This document shows, in pieces, positions 8,302 to 15,444 of a stretch of DNA of 39,877 nucleotides. Origin of the DNA: Terriglobales bacterium. GTDB lineage: Bacteria; Acidobacteriota; Terriglobia; Terriglobales; Acidobacteriaceae. A program made the translations under genes and the position numbers. The DNA is taken from positions 1 through 39,877 of the forward strand of contig DATIGQ010000014.1 of NCBI GenBank assembly GCA_035454605.1. The letters are read 5' to 3'. Positions within the stretch are counted from its first letter, which is position 1. Each line of letters begins with the position of its first letter. The notes under the pieces were generated by a model. It saw only the letters and a program-made list of their open reading frames with translations, made no database searches and had not been told where the DNA came from.

Positions 8302-9249
8302 ATGGCAGCAGGGTTTGCAAGCAACGCCCCTCAGGGGGGCGGGCATGGCACGGATGGGGAGTTTGGCCATGTCTCGGTTCTTTTAAAAGAAGCGATCGAT
8401 TTCCTGGCCATTCGGCGTGGCGGCACCTATATCGACGCCACCCTGGGCTCGGGCGGACACGCGTATGCCATCGCAAGACGCCTCGGCGCTCAGGGTCGTT
8501 TGATTGGGCTCGATAGGGATCCCGCCGCGCTCGCGATAGCCCGCCGGCGCCTGGAGCCGCCTCCCGCACAACGGGAGGACTGGCCGCAGGTGGTCGTCGA
8601 GCAGGCCGCATTCTCCGAACTGGAGCGTTGGGTGACTCCGGGTTCGGCGGATGGGCTGCTGGCCGACCTAGGCGTCAGCTCGTTGCAGTTTGACGATCCG
8701 CGGCGGGGGTTCAGTTTTCAGGCGGAAGGACCGCTCGACATGCGCATGGACCCGCGCAGCGAGCGCACCGCCGATCAAGTGGTAAATCGCCTCGACGAGG
8801 TCACACTCGCCAAGGTGATTTACGAATTCGGTGAGGAAAGGAGGTCGCGGAGAATCGCCAGAGCCATTGTCCGGGCGCGGCCGATACGAAACACCGCTCA
8901 TCTAGCACAAGTCATATCGGCCGCGTTCCGGTCAATGAAACCCGGGCGCATTCATCCTGCGACGCGTACTTTCCAAGCAATCCGGATTCACGTGAACCGC
9001 GAACTGGAGGAGCTCGGGGCACTGCTCGGAGCAGCGCCCCGGGTCCTGAGGCCGGGAGGGAGGCTGGTGATCCTCAGCTTCCACTCGCTGGAGGACCGCA
9101 TGGTGAAGGACGCGTTGCGGGAAGGTGCGCGCCAGGCAGTGTACGCCGTGCTGACTCGCAAGCCGGTCCCGGCCGGCGAACCGGAAATCGAGCGCAACCC
9201 GCGGGCCCGCAGCGCGAAACTGCGCGCGGCGGAGCGCCTGGCGGAATGA
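8302..9249 (+). CDS. rsmH: RsmH (MraW), 16S rRNA C1402 N4-methyltransferase
   Basis: SAM-dependent methyltransferase of 315 aa that N4-methylates C1402 of 16S rRNA. HVSVLLKEAIDFL opens the conserved domain. The SAM-binding loop is YIDATLGSGGHA (about 43-54), with LLADLGVSSLQFD further on. The C-terminus carries ILSFHSLEDRMVK and NPRARSAKLRAAERL, both family hallmarks. About 20 residues precede the usual start of the family, but no later in-frame start codon exists before HVSVLL, so ATG 8302 stands. Second gene of the dcw cluster, as in most bacteria. Confidence 0.97.
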   Translation: MAAGFASNAPQGGGHGTDGEFGHVSVLLKEAIDFLAIRRGGTYIDATLGSGGHAYAIARRLGAQGRLIGLDRDPAALAIARRRLEPPPAQREDWPQVVVEQAAFSELERWVTPGSADGLLADLGVSSLQFDDPRRGFSFQAEGPLDMRMDPRSERTADQVVNRLDEVTLAKVIYEFGEERRSRRIARAIVRARPIRNTAHLAQVISAAFRSMKPGRIHPATRTFQAIRIHVNRELEELGALLGAAPRVLRPGGRLVILSFHSLEDRMVKDALREGARQAVYAVLTRKPVPAGEPEIERNPRARSAKLRAAERLAE

Positions 9250-9254
9250 ACAGG

Positions 9255-9338
9255 TTTCGGGACGGCATCGCCTACCTGACTTGGGCGAACGACAAAGCAG
9301 TTCCACAACCAACCTACCTTTACGATGCCGTCCCGGAA
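9255..9338 (+). other. candidate structured RNA element upstream of the 54-aa gene and ftsL
   Basis: The segment 9255-9270 pairs with 9323-9338: a perfect 13-bp core (CGGGACGGCATCG with CGATGCCGTCCCG) plus three outer pairs, one of them G-U. The 52-nt apical part can form an inner hairpin (GAAC 287-290 with GTTC 300-303, and TTG 281-283 with CAA 306-308). CCAACCT (309-315) in the apical part is complementary to AGGTTGG (346-352), which lies just outside the stem and only 2 nt before the Shine-Dalgarno GGAGGTG (355-361). This would allow a pseudoknot or a switch. The element begins 5 nt after the rsmH stop. It could also be a small inverted-repeat mobile remnant. Confidence 0.6.
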
Positions 9339-9365
9339 AAGGTTGAGGTTGGACGGAGGTGAAGG

Positions 9366-9530
9366 ATGCATAGGGGAACGATGATCGACGAATTGATTGC
9401 TACGGTGGAGCGTGCCGAACACACGGCATGCTGCGACCCGGCCCCGCAGCCGGCGCAACCGAAAGCGGAGGTGTTCGTGCCGTACGCCTATTCCGCGGCG
9501 CACGCGCTGGAACTGGTTGAGGTGGCTTAG
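9366..9530 (+). CDS. 54-aa small protein between rsmH and ftsL, function unknown
   Basis: I do not recognise this protein. The ORF begins ATG 9366 with an ideal Shine-Dalgarno (GGAGGTG, 9355-9361, 4 nt spacing) and ends TAG 9528-9530, where the last G is the first base of the ftsL GTG start, so ftsL is probably translated by coupling. The product begins MHRGTMIDELIATVERAEH, has two adjacent Cys (ACCDP), a Pro/Ala/Gln-rich middle and a tail PYAYSAAHALELVEVA. It has no membrane segment. Position and signals argue strongly that it is translated; it may be a coupling ORF for ftsL or a small cytoplasmic division factor. Confidence 0.75.
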   Translation: MHRGTMIDELIATVERAEHTACCDPAPQPAQPKAEVFVPYAYSAAHALELVEVA

Positions 9531-10024
9531 TGGCGGCCGGGGCGATCCCCACCACGCGTACCGTGCGCTCGCAGTTGGTCAGCGGGCGCGCGGCGCGGCG
9601 GCCCTCCCCCGCACGCGCGGGCACCCCGGAGATTTACTTTCCCAAGGCCATCGACAATTCCCGCCTGGTGCGCGTGGTGGACCGGCAGCGCAACCGCGAG
9701 ATGGCCATGTTCACCGTCGCAGTGTGCGCGTTGTTCGCGCTGGTCATGGTCTACGCCGGCCAGCATTTCAGCTCCATCGAATATGGCTACAAGCTGGAGG
9801 CACTGAAGGCGCAGCGCGACGCGCTGGTGGAACAGAACCGCGCCTTGCGCCTGGAGGATGCATCGCTGCGCAGCCCGGAACGCATTGACGCCCTGGCGCG
9901 ACAGATGGGCCTGGAGGCTCCGCGCGTCGGCCAGATGATGCGATTGGAGACCCCGGGCGCCGACCTGGGCGCGCCGGTAATGGCGCGCGCGGCAAGCGTC
10001 CTGGTTATCTCGCCGCAGCCTTAA
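9530..10024 (+). CDS. ftsL: FtsL-like cell division protein
   Basis: Bitopic divisome protein of 164 aa. FtsL forms a complex with FtsQ and FtsB and activates FtsWI. The cytoplasmic N-terminus (1-58) is basic and longer than in E. coli; one membrane segment follows (about 59-79, MFTVAVCALFALVMVYAGQHF), then a periplasmic coiled coil (about 81-115, KLEALKAQRDALVEQNRALRLED) and a short tail with SPERIDALARQMGL, a motif seen in FtsL/FtsB-type proteins. The start is GTG, overlapping the preceding stop by one base. Sequence identity in this family is low, so the call rests on topology and on position between rsmH and ftsI. Confidence 0.88.
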   Translation: MAAGAIPTTRTVRSQLVSGRAARRPSPARAGTPEIYFPKAIDNSRLVRVVDRQRNREMAMFTVAVCALFALVMVYAGQHFSSIEYGYKLEALKAQRDALVEQNRALRLEDASLRSPERIDALARQMGLEAPRVGQMMRLETPGADLGAPVMARAASVLVISPQP

Positions 10025-10094
10025 GGATTCCCTGGAACGAACTCCGGGGAGCAGGACCGGCCTGGCTTGAACCGAAGTCACTGACCGGCGACCT

Positions 10095-10113
10095 GGCGGC
10101 GCAAAGCGCCGCC
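10095..10113 (+). other. GC hairpin in the ftsL-ftsI gap (first)
   Basis: GGCGGCGC (095-102), loop AAA, GCGCCGCC (106-113): a perfect 8-bp GC-only stem. There is no T-run after it, so simple intrinsic termination is unlikely. Confidence 0.6.
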
Positions 10114-10137
10114 GGGAAGGAATTGCAGAAACCCTGG

Positions 10138-10161
10138 CGGCCCGGAGCGGACTCCGGGCCG
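10138..10161 (+). other. GC hairpin immediately upstream of the ftsI start (second)
   Basis: CGGCCCGGAG (138-147), loop CGGA, CTCCGGGCCG (152-161): a perfect 10-bp stem. It ends 11 nt before the ftsI ATG and occupies the place where a Shine-Dalgarno would be expected; none is present there. Confidence 0.65.
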
Positions 10162-10172
10162 CATCTGCATCT

Positions 10173-12329
10173 ATGGCAGGAGGCTGGAACAGCAACGGCA
10201 ACGGCGTCCCGCGGCGGCTGCTGCTCCTGGCGCTATTTCTCTTTCTCTGGGCCAGTCTCATCGGCCTCCGCTTGGTCGATCTGCAGATCCTCCAGTACGG
10301 CGAGCTGCTGGAGCGCGCGCAGCGCCAGCAGCAGCGTACTATCGAGGTTTCGCCCCGGCGCGGCGTCATCTATGACCGCAATGGCCAGGAACTGGCCATG
10401 TCCGTCACCGTGGATTCCGTCTTTGCCGTGCCCAGCGAGATTCCCGACCAGGAAACAGCAGCCCAGCTCCTGGCGCGCGTGCTGGAAACCGACACGGGTG
10501 ACATCCATGCGAAGCTGAAGTCGTCGCGTGCCTTTGCCTGGATCGCGCGCAAGGTAGACGCCCAAACCAGCCAGCGCATCCGGGCGCTCAACCTGCGCGG
10601 CATCTACTTCCAGAAGGAGTCCAAGCGCTTCTACCCCAAGCGCGACCTGGCGGCCCAGGCGCTGGGCTATGTGGGCATGGATGATGAGGGCCTGGGCGGC
10701 ATCGAGTATGCCTTCGACAAGGAATTACGCGGTGGGCCCGGGCGCATGATGATCTCCCTCGACGCTCGTCGCCGTTGGTTCGGCCGCGTGGAGCGCGAGC
10801 CCTCCCCCGGCCAGAACGTCGTGCTGACTCTCGACGAAAAGATCCAGTACATCGCGGAACGCGAACTGGATGAGGCCATGCGCCAGACCCGCTCGGCCGC
10901 CGGCACCATCATCGTCCAGAACCCGCACACTGGGGAGATCCTTGCCCTGGCCAGCCGGCCCACCTTCAATCCCAACACCTTTCGCAAGTCTTCGCCGGAG
11001 GCCTTGAAGAACCGCGCCGTCAGCGACGTGTACGAGCCCGGCTCCACCTTCAAGATCGTCACCATCGCTGGCGCTCTGGAAGAGAAGTTGACCCGGCCCT
11101 CCGAAACCATTGATTGCCAGAACGGCGCCATCTACCTGGGTAGCTTCCGCATCCGCGATCACAAGCCTTTCGGCCTGCTCTCCGTGGCCGACGTTCTGGC
11201 CCACTCCAGCGACGTGGGCACCATCAAGCTCGGGCTCCGTCTGGGCGAAGAGCGTTTCGACCAGTACATCCACCGGTTCGGATTCGGCCAGCCCACCGGC
11301 ATTGAGCTGCCGGGCGAGAGCCGCGGCCTCACCAAGCCGGTGAGCCGTTGGTCCAAAGTCTCGATCGGCGCCATCTCCATGGGGCAGGAGATCGGCATTA
11401 CCGGCCTGCAACTGGTGGCGCTGGTTTCCACCATTGCCAACGATGGCGTGTGGACCGCCGCGCGCATCGTGGCCGGAGTCACCCGCGAGAAAGATGGGCT
11501 GCAGCGGGTGCTCTTCCAGCCGGCCGAGCAGCGGCGGGCCATCTCGCCGGAGACCGCCATCCAGATGAAGCGCATGATGGAAGGCGTGGTGCTTCATGGC
11601 ACCGGACGCCGTGCCATCCTGGAGGGTTACACCGCGGCCGGCAAGACGGGCACGGCGCAGAAGATCGATCCCTCTACCCGAACTTATTCGAGTTGGAAGC
11701 ACGTGGCTTCGTTCGTCGGCTTCGCTCCCGTCAATCAGCCTGCGGTGACCGTGGCGGTCATCCTCGATTCGCCCTTGGGTCCGCATCAGGGCGGACAGGT
11801 AGCGGCGCCGGTGTTCGCCCGCGTCACCCAGCAGGTGCTGGCGTATCTGCGGGTGCCCCACGACATTGACGTGCCGCGCCAACAACTCCTGCTGCGTGCG
11901 GCGGCCAGCGTCGCGGATGACGATGTGTCGGAAGGCTCGCCCGACCATCCGGCATGGAGCGCCGAGCCACCGGAGGCGGGTTCCACGGCGGCCGCCTCGC
12001 TCGCGCCGGAAGCGGCTGAGACCGCGCCCCGGACTCATCTCGTGGCCACAACCGCAAAGCCGGCAAGCCAGCCAGACGCAGCACCGCCGCCGCTCCAGGC
12101 CCCGTCCTTTCCGGGACCGCCGGCCAACGGTACCGTCATGCTCGATACCGAAGGCGGCGTGGTGGTGCCTTCGCTGATTGGCAAGCCCTTGCGTGAAGCC
12201 TTGGTCGTCGCCCAGCGGGCGGGCATCGAACTGGATGTCGTGGGCAGCGGGGTGGCGCGGGAACAGGCGCCTCCGCCGGGCTCGCGCATCCCGGCCGGAG
12301 CCCGGGTGGCGGTGCGTTTCGCCCGCTAG
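10173..12329 (+). CDS. ftsI: FtsI/PBP3-type septal peptidoglycan transpeptidase with C-terminal PASTA domain
   Basis: Class B penicillin-binding protein of 718 aa (E. coli FtsI is 588) that crosslinks septal peptidoglycan with FtsW. One membrane anchor (about 15-35), a PBP dimerisation domain (about 55-210), then the transpeptidase: STFK with the acyl-enzyme Ser 291 and Lys 294, SSD (345-347) in the place of the usual SxN, and KTGT from Lys 491. A Pro/Ala-rich linker (about 590-655) leads to one PASTA domain at the end (VVVPSLIGKPLREAL onward), as in SpoVD/PBP2x-like proteins. The Asp in the SxN position is known from PBP2-type enzymes, so activity is expected. No Shine-Dalgarno precedes the ATG; AGGAGG lies just after it (10177-10182). 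Confidence 0.95.
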   Translation: MAGGWNSNGNGVPRRLLLLALFLFLWASLIGLRLVDLQILQYGELLERAQRQQQRTIEVSPRRGVIYDRNGQELAMSVTVDSVFAVPSEIPDQETAAQLLARVLETDTGDIHAKLKSSRAFAWIARKVDAQTSQRIRALNLRGIYFQKESKRFYPKRDLAAQALGYVGMDDEGLGGIEYAFDKELRGGPGRMMISLDARRRWFGRVEREPSPGQNVVLTLDEKIQYIAERELDEAMRQTRSAAGTIIVQNPHTGEILALASRPTFNPNTFRKSSPEALKNRAVSDVYEPGSTFKIVTIAGALEEKLTRPSETIDCQNGAIYLGSFRIRDHKPFGLLSVADVLAHSSDVGTIKLGLRLGEERFDQYIHRFGFGQPTGIELPGESRGLTKPVSRWSKVSIGAISMGQEIGITGLQLVALVSTIANDGVWTAARIVAGVTREKDGLQRVLFQPAEQRRAISPETAIQMKRMMEGVVLHGTGRRAILEGYTAAGKTGTAQKIDPSTRTYSSWKHVASFVGFAPVNQPAVTVAVILDSPLGPHQGGQVAAPVFARVTQQVLAYLRVPHDIDVPRQQLLLRAAASVADDDVSEGSPDHPAWSAEPPEAGSTAAASLAPEAAETAPRTHLVATTAKPASQPDAAPPPLQAPSFPGPPANGTVMLDTEGGVVVPSLIGKPLREALVVAQRAGIELDVVGSGVAREQAPPPGSRIPAGARVAVRFAR

Positions 12330-12353
12330 TGCAGCCAGGTTTTGGGTGGGAGA

Positions 12354-12406
12354 GCGGGGCTTCCGCCCCGCGTCAGGGAGCGGCACGAAGCGGGGCTTTA
12401 GCTCCG
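12354..12406. repeat. twin hairpin repeat (CGGGGC-TTNN-GCYCCG)
   Basis: Two related 16-nt hairpins stand 36 bp apart in the ftsI-murE gap: CGGGGC-TTCC-GCCCCG (355-370, extendable by one pair on each side) and CGGGGC-TTTA-GCTCCG (391-406, with one G-U). Both follow a GAG or AAG trinucleotide, so they look like copies of one REP-like unit. No T-run follows. Confidence 0.6.
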
Positions 12407-12428
12407 GCAAAACGCATCCTACGGTGTC

Positions 12429-12434
12429 TATAAT
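12429..12434 (+). promoter_or_regulatory. TATAAT -10 box just upstream of murE
   Basis: A perfect TATAAT lies 12 nt before the murE ATG (12447). No good -35 is visible at 16-18 bp. If used, transcription would start at about 12441, leaving a leader of only about 5-6 nt and no Shine-Dalgarno. Confidence 0.5.
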
Positions 12435-12446
12435 CGAAAACAACCG

Positions 12447-13973
12447 ATGACTTTTCGCCAGCTCCTCGACGGTGTCGAAACCCTGGCCCAGCGCGGGAAT
12501 CCTGAGATTACCGGCATCCAGTACGATTCCCGGCGCATCTCGCCCGGCGACCTGTTCGTGGCCATGCGCGGGGAGACCACCGACGGCAACCGCTACATCG
12601 AGCAGGCCATCGCGGGTGGCGCAGCCGCCGTCGTGAGCGACACCGCGGAGACCGCGCCCCACGCCGGCATCGCCTGGGCCCACGTGCCCCATGGCCGCCA
12701 GGCCCTGGCCCGGTTGGCCGCCAACTTCTACGGACGCCCCGCGGTGCGTATGAGGCTCACCGGCATCACCGGCACCAACGGCAAGACCACGTCCGCTTTC
12801 CTGGCCGAAGCCATCCTGGGGGCCATGGGTCGGACGTCGGCTCTGCTGGGGACGGTCGAGTATCACATCGGGCCGGAGGTGTTGCCGGCGCCACATACCA
12901 CGCCCGAATCCCTGGAGATTCACCGCCTGCTCGACCGGGCGTCCCGCCAGGGCGCCAGCGAGCTGGTGATGGAGGTTTCCTCGCACGCCCTGGCGCAGCA
13001 GCGCGTTTTCGGCCTGCCCTTCGACGTAGCCGTCTTCACCAACCTGACCCGCGACCACCTCGACTATCACGGCGATTTCGAAGACTACTTCGAAGCCAAG
13101 AAATTCCTGTTTGCCGGCTGCGGTTCCGAGCCGCCGCGCCTCGCCGTGCTGAACGCCGACGACGACTACGGCGTGCGCCTGGTGCCCTTCGCCAAATCGC
13201 AGGGATCGCTGGTGGTCACCTACGGCATCGAGCGCGGCGACTTTCAGGCTACGCGCATCAACATGGGACCGCAGGGCACCACGTTCGTTCTGGCCACACC
13301 CCGAGGCTCGGCGTCGATTTCGACCCATCTCATCGGCCGCGTCAACGTGTACAACATCCTGGCCGCTGCCGCTGCCGCGGTGGGGCGCGGCTGCTCGCTG
13401 GATGCCATCCGTCGCGGTGTAGCCGCGGTGCACCGCGTTCCCGGGCGCTTCGAGTCGGTAGACTGCGGGCAGCCCTTTGCGGTGGTAGTGGACTACGCCC
13501 ACACCGACGACGCCTTGCGCAATCTCACTGCCGTGGCCCGCGCCTTCGTCAGCCGGGAAGGGCACGCGGGTCGGGTGATCACTCTGTTCGGCTGCGGCGG
13601 CGATCGCGACCGCACCAAGCGCCCGCTCATGGGGGACGCCGCGGGGCGGGGCAGTGACTTCGTCCTGCTCACTTCCGACAATCCGCGCAGCGAGGATCCG
13701 CTGGCCATCATCAACGACGCCCTGGTTGGCCTGCAGAAGACCGGCACCCGCCACCTGGTGGAACCCGATCGCCGCCGCGCCATCGAGCGTGCCATCGCCG
13801 AGGCCCGTACCGGTGACATCGTGCTGATCGCCGGCAAGGGCCACGAGCGCGTGCAGGTGAGCGCGGCCGGCAGCCTTCCCTTTGACGACGTCGAAGTAGC
13901 CCGCGAAACCCTGCGGGCCGCCGGATACACCCTGGAGAGCCAGGAAGCGGCTGTCGCCGGAGGCCGTCGTTGA
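12447..13973 (+). CDS. murE: MurE, UDP-MurNAc-tripeptide synthetase (meso-DAP adding)
   Basis: Cytoplasmic ATP-dependent ligase of 508 aa that adds the third amino acid to UDP-MurNAc-L-Ala-D-Glu. Domains: N-terminal UDP-binding (about 20-95), central ATPase with GITGTNGKTT (106-115) and the YFEAKKFLF region holding the Lys that is carbamylated, and the C-terminal domain with DNPRSEDP from Asp 411. DNPR is the meso-diaminopimelate specificity motif, so the organism should have DAP-type peptidoglycan. The gene has its own TATAAT box and probably a near-leaderless start; its stop overlaps the murF start. Confidence 0.97.
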   Translation: MTFRQLLDGVETLAQRGNPEITGIQYDSRRISPGDLFVAMRGETTDGNRYIEQAIAGGAAAVVSDTAETAPHAGIAWAHVPHGRQALARLAANFYGRPAVRMRLTGITGTNGKTTSAFLAEAILGAMGRTSALLGTVEYHIGPEVLPAPHTTPESLEIHRLLDRASRQGASELVMEVSSHALAQQRVFGLPFDVAVFTNLTRDHLDYHGDFEDYFEAKKFLFAGCGSEPPRLAVLNADDDYGVRLVPFAKSQGSLVVTYGIERGDFQATRINMGPQGTTFVLATPRGSASISTHLIGRVNVYNILAAAAAAVGRGCSLDAIRRGVAAVHRVPGRFESVDCGQPFAVVVDYAHTDDALRNLTAVARAFVSREGHAGRVITLFGCGGDRDRTKRPLMGDAAGRGSDFVLLTSDNPRSEDPLAIINDALVGLQKTGTRHLVEPDRRRAIERAIAEARTGDIVLIAGKGHERVQVSAAGSLPFDDVEVARETLRAAGYTLESQEAAVAGGRR

Positions 13974-15358
13974 AGCTCCCCCTCCAGCGCGTGGCGGAGT
14001 TCGTGGCCGCCGCAGGCGAATTCGACCCCGGCGCCGTCGCCCAGGGTTACTCCATCGACTCACGCACGGTGAAGCCGGGCGAGCTGTTCTTCGCCGTGCA
14101 GGGCGAGCGGCTCGATGGCCACGATTTCGTTCCTCAGGCGCTCGCCGCCGGCGCCGTGGCGGCCGTGGTCAGCCAGAAGAAGATGGGCGGGTTCAGCCAC
14201 CGCTCCCGCCTTCTGGTGGTGGAAGACACACTGTCCTCCCTGCAATCGCTGGGCGCTGCGGTGCGCCGCACCTGGGGTGGTCCACTCGTGGCCGTTACCG
14301 GATCCGCCGGCAAGACCACCACCAAGGAAGCCATCGCCCGGCTCCTCTCCCTCAAGCTTCGGGTGATGAAGTCGGAAGGCAACCTCAACAACCACTTCGG
14401 GCTGCCCCTGCAGTTGCTGCGCCTGGAGCCGGAGCATCAGGTAGCCGTGGTGGAGCTGGGCATGTCACACGCCGGCGAGATTGCCGCGCTCGCGCGCATC
14501 GCTCGTCCCGACATCGGCGTGGTGACGAACGTGGCCCCTGTGCATCTGGGGTTCTTCACTTCGGTGGCGGAGATTGCGCGCGCCAAGTACGAACTCATCG
14601 AGTCCCTGTCGGCCGGTGGCGTGGCCGTGCTCAACGCCGACGACGAGTACGTCTCCCGCTTCGGCCGCGAGTTCGCCGGCCGCGTTGTCACCTTCGCGCT
14701 CCACCATCCGGCCGACGTTCGCGCCGAGGCCGTCGAGGACCTCGGCGTCCGCGGCAGCCGCTTTGAGATCGTCGCCGGAGGCCAGCGTCGTTCCGCCACC
14801 CTGCCGCTGCTTGGCCGGCATAGCATCTACAACGCCCTGGCCGCCGTGGCTGTGGCGCTGGAGCGCGGCATTCCGCTCGACCAGGCTGCTTCCGCGCTCG
14901 CCTCCCTGCCGGCGGGGGAGCGTCGTGGAGAAGTCTTGGACTTGGCCGGCGTCACCGTGGTCAACGATTGCTACAATTCCAACCCGCGTGCCCTCGACGC
15001 CATGGTAGACACCCTGGCCGGCATTCCCGCCCGGCGGCGTATTGTCGTGGCCGGTGAGATGCTGGAACTTGGACCTTCGGCTCCCGAGCTGCACCGCCGT
15101 TGTGGCGCGCATATGGCTCAGGCCGGCATCGACTTGCTGGTGGGCGTACGCGGCAACGCGGAACACATCGTCGAAGGCGCTCTTGCCGCCGGCGTCAAAG
15201 CGCATTTCCTGGCGACTCCCGAAGAAGCCGGAGAGTGGCTGGCCCGCGAGGTCGCTACCGGGGATGCGGTGCTGCTGAAGGCTTCTCGCGGAGTGCGGCT
15301 GGAGAAAGCGCTGGAGGTCTGGCAGGCGCGCCGGGAAGCCGCGGCTGCCACGGGTTGA
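13970..15358 (+). CDS. murF: MurF, UDP-MurNAc-pentapeptide synthetase
   Basis: ATP-dependent ligase of 462 aa adding D-Ala-D-Ala to UDP-MurNAc-tripeptide. The P-loop reads AVTGSAGKTTTKE (108-120), followed by EGNLNNHFGLPLQLL, a MurF signature, and NADDEY in the central domain; NDCYNSNPRALDAM marks the C-terminal domain. The start is TTG 13970, overlapping the murE stop by 3 nt, with GGAGG (about 13959-13963) ahead of it, so translation is coupled to murE. A ddl gene, which supplies the D-Ala-D-Ala substrate, is not found in this cluster. Confidence 0.97.
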   Translation: MKLPLQRVAEFVAAAGEFDPGAVAQGYSIDSRTVKPGELFFAVQGERLDGHDFVPQALAAGAVAAVVSQKKMGGFSHRSRLLVVEDTLSSLQSLGAAVRRTWGGPLVAVTGSAGKTTTKEAIARLLSLKLRVMKSEGNLNNHFGLPLQLLRLEPEHQVAVVELGMSHAGEIAALARIARPDIGVVTNVAPVHLGFFTSVAEIARAKYELIESLSAGGVAVLNADDEYVSRFGREFAGRVVTFALHHPADVRAEAVEDLGVRGSRFEIVAGGQRRSATLPLLGRHSIYNALAAVAVALERGIPLDQAASALASLPAGERRGEVLDLAGVTVVNDCYNSNPRALDAMVDTLAGIPARRRIVVAGEMLELGPSAPELHRRCGAHMAQAGIDLLVGVRGNAEHIVEGALAAGVKAHFLATPEEAGEWLAREVATGDAVLLKASRGVRLEKALEVWQARREAAAATG

Positions 15359-15361
15359 GGG

Positions 15362-15437
15362 TTTCTCGTTTTTCGATTTCTCGAAAAGCCGGCCACGAGA
15401 AACGAGAAACGCGAAACGAGAAACGGGTTACGAGGGG
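15362..15437. repeat. inverted heptanucleotide arrays filling the murF-mraY gap
   Basis: Right arm: six 7-bp units from 396 to 437 (CGAGAAA, CGAGAAA, CGCGAAA, CGAGAAA, CGGGTTA, CGAGGGG). Left arm: TTTCTCG (362-368), TTTTTCG (369-375) and an 8-bp variant (376-383), the reverse complement of the same unit. The arms are separated by AAAAGCCGGCCA and can fold into a long hairpin in the mRNA. The left arm starts 4 nt after the murF stop, and the last unit CGAGGGG lies 7 nt before the mraY start, where it can serve as Shine-Dalgarno. Confidence 0.9.
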
Positions 15438-15444
15438 TTGAGGA

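Noticed and set aside
10095-10161. Intrinsic terminators between ftsL and ftsI
   Set aside because: Strong GC stems but no following T-run, and genes of one pathway lie on both sides.
10725-14063. 1112-codon open frame on the minus strand
   Set aside because: It is antisense to ftsI, murE and the start of murF, which have full motif sets. GC-rich codon bias leaves few stops in this frame, and the translation is low-complexity and without domains.
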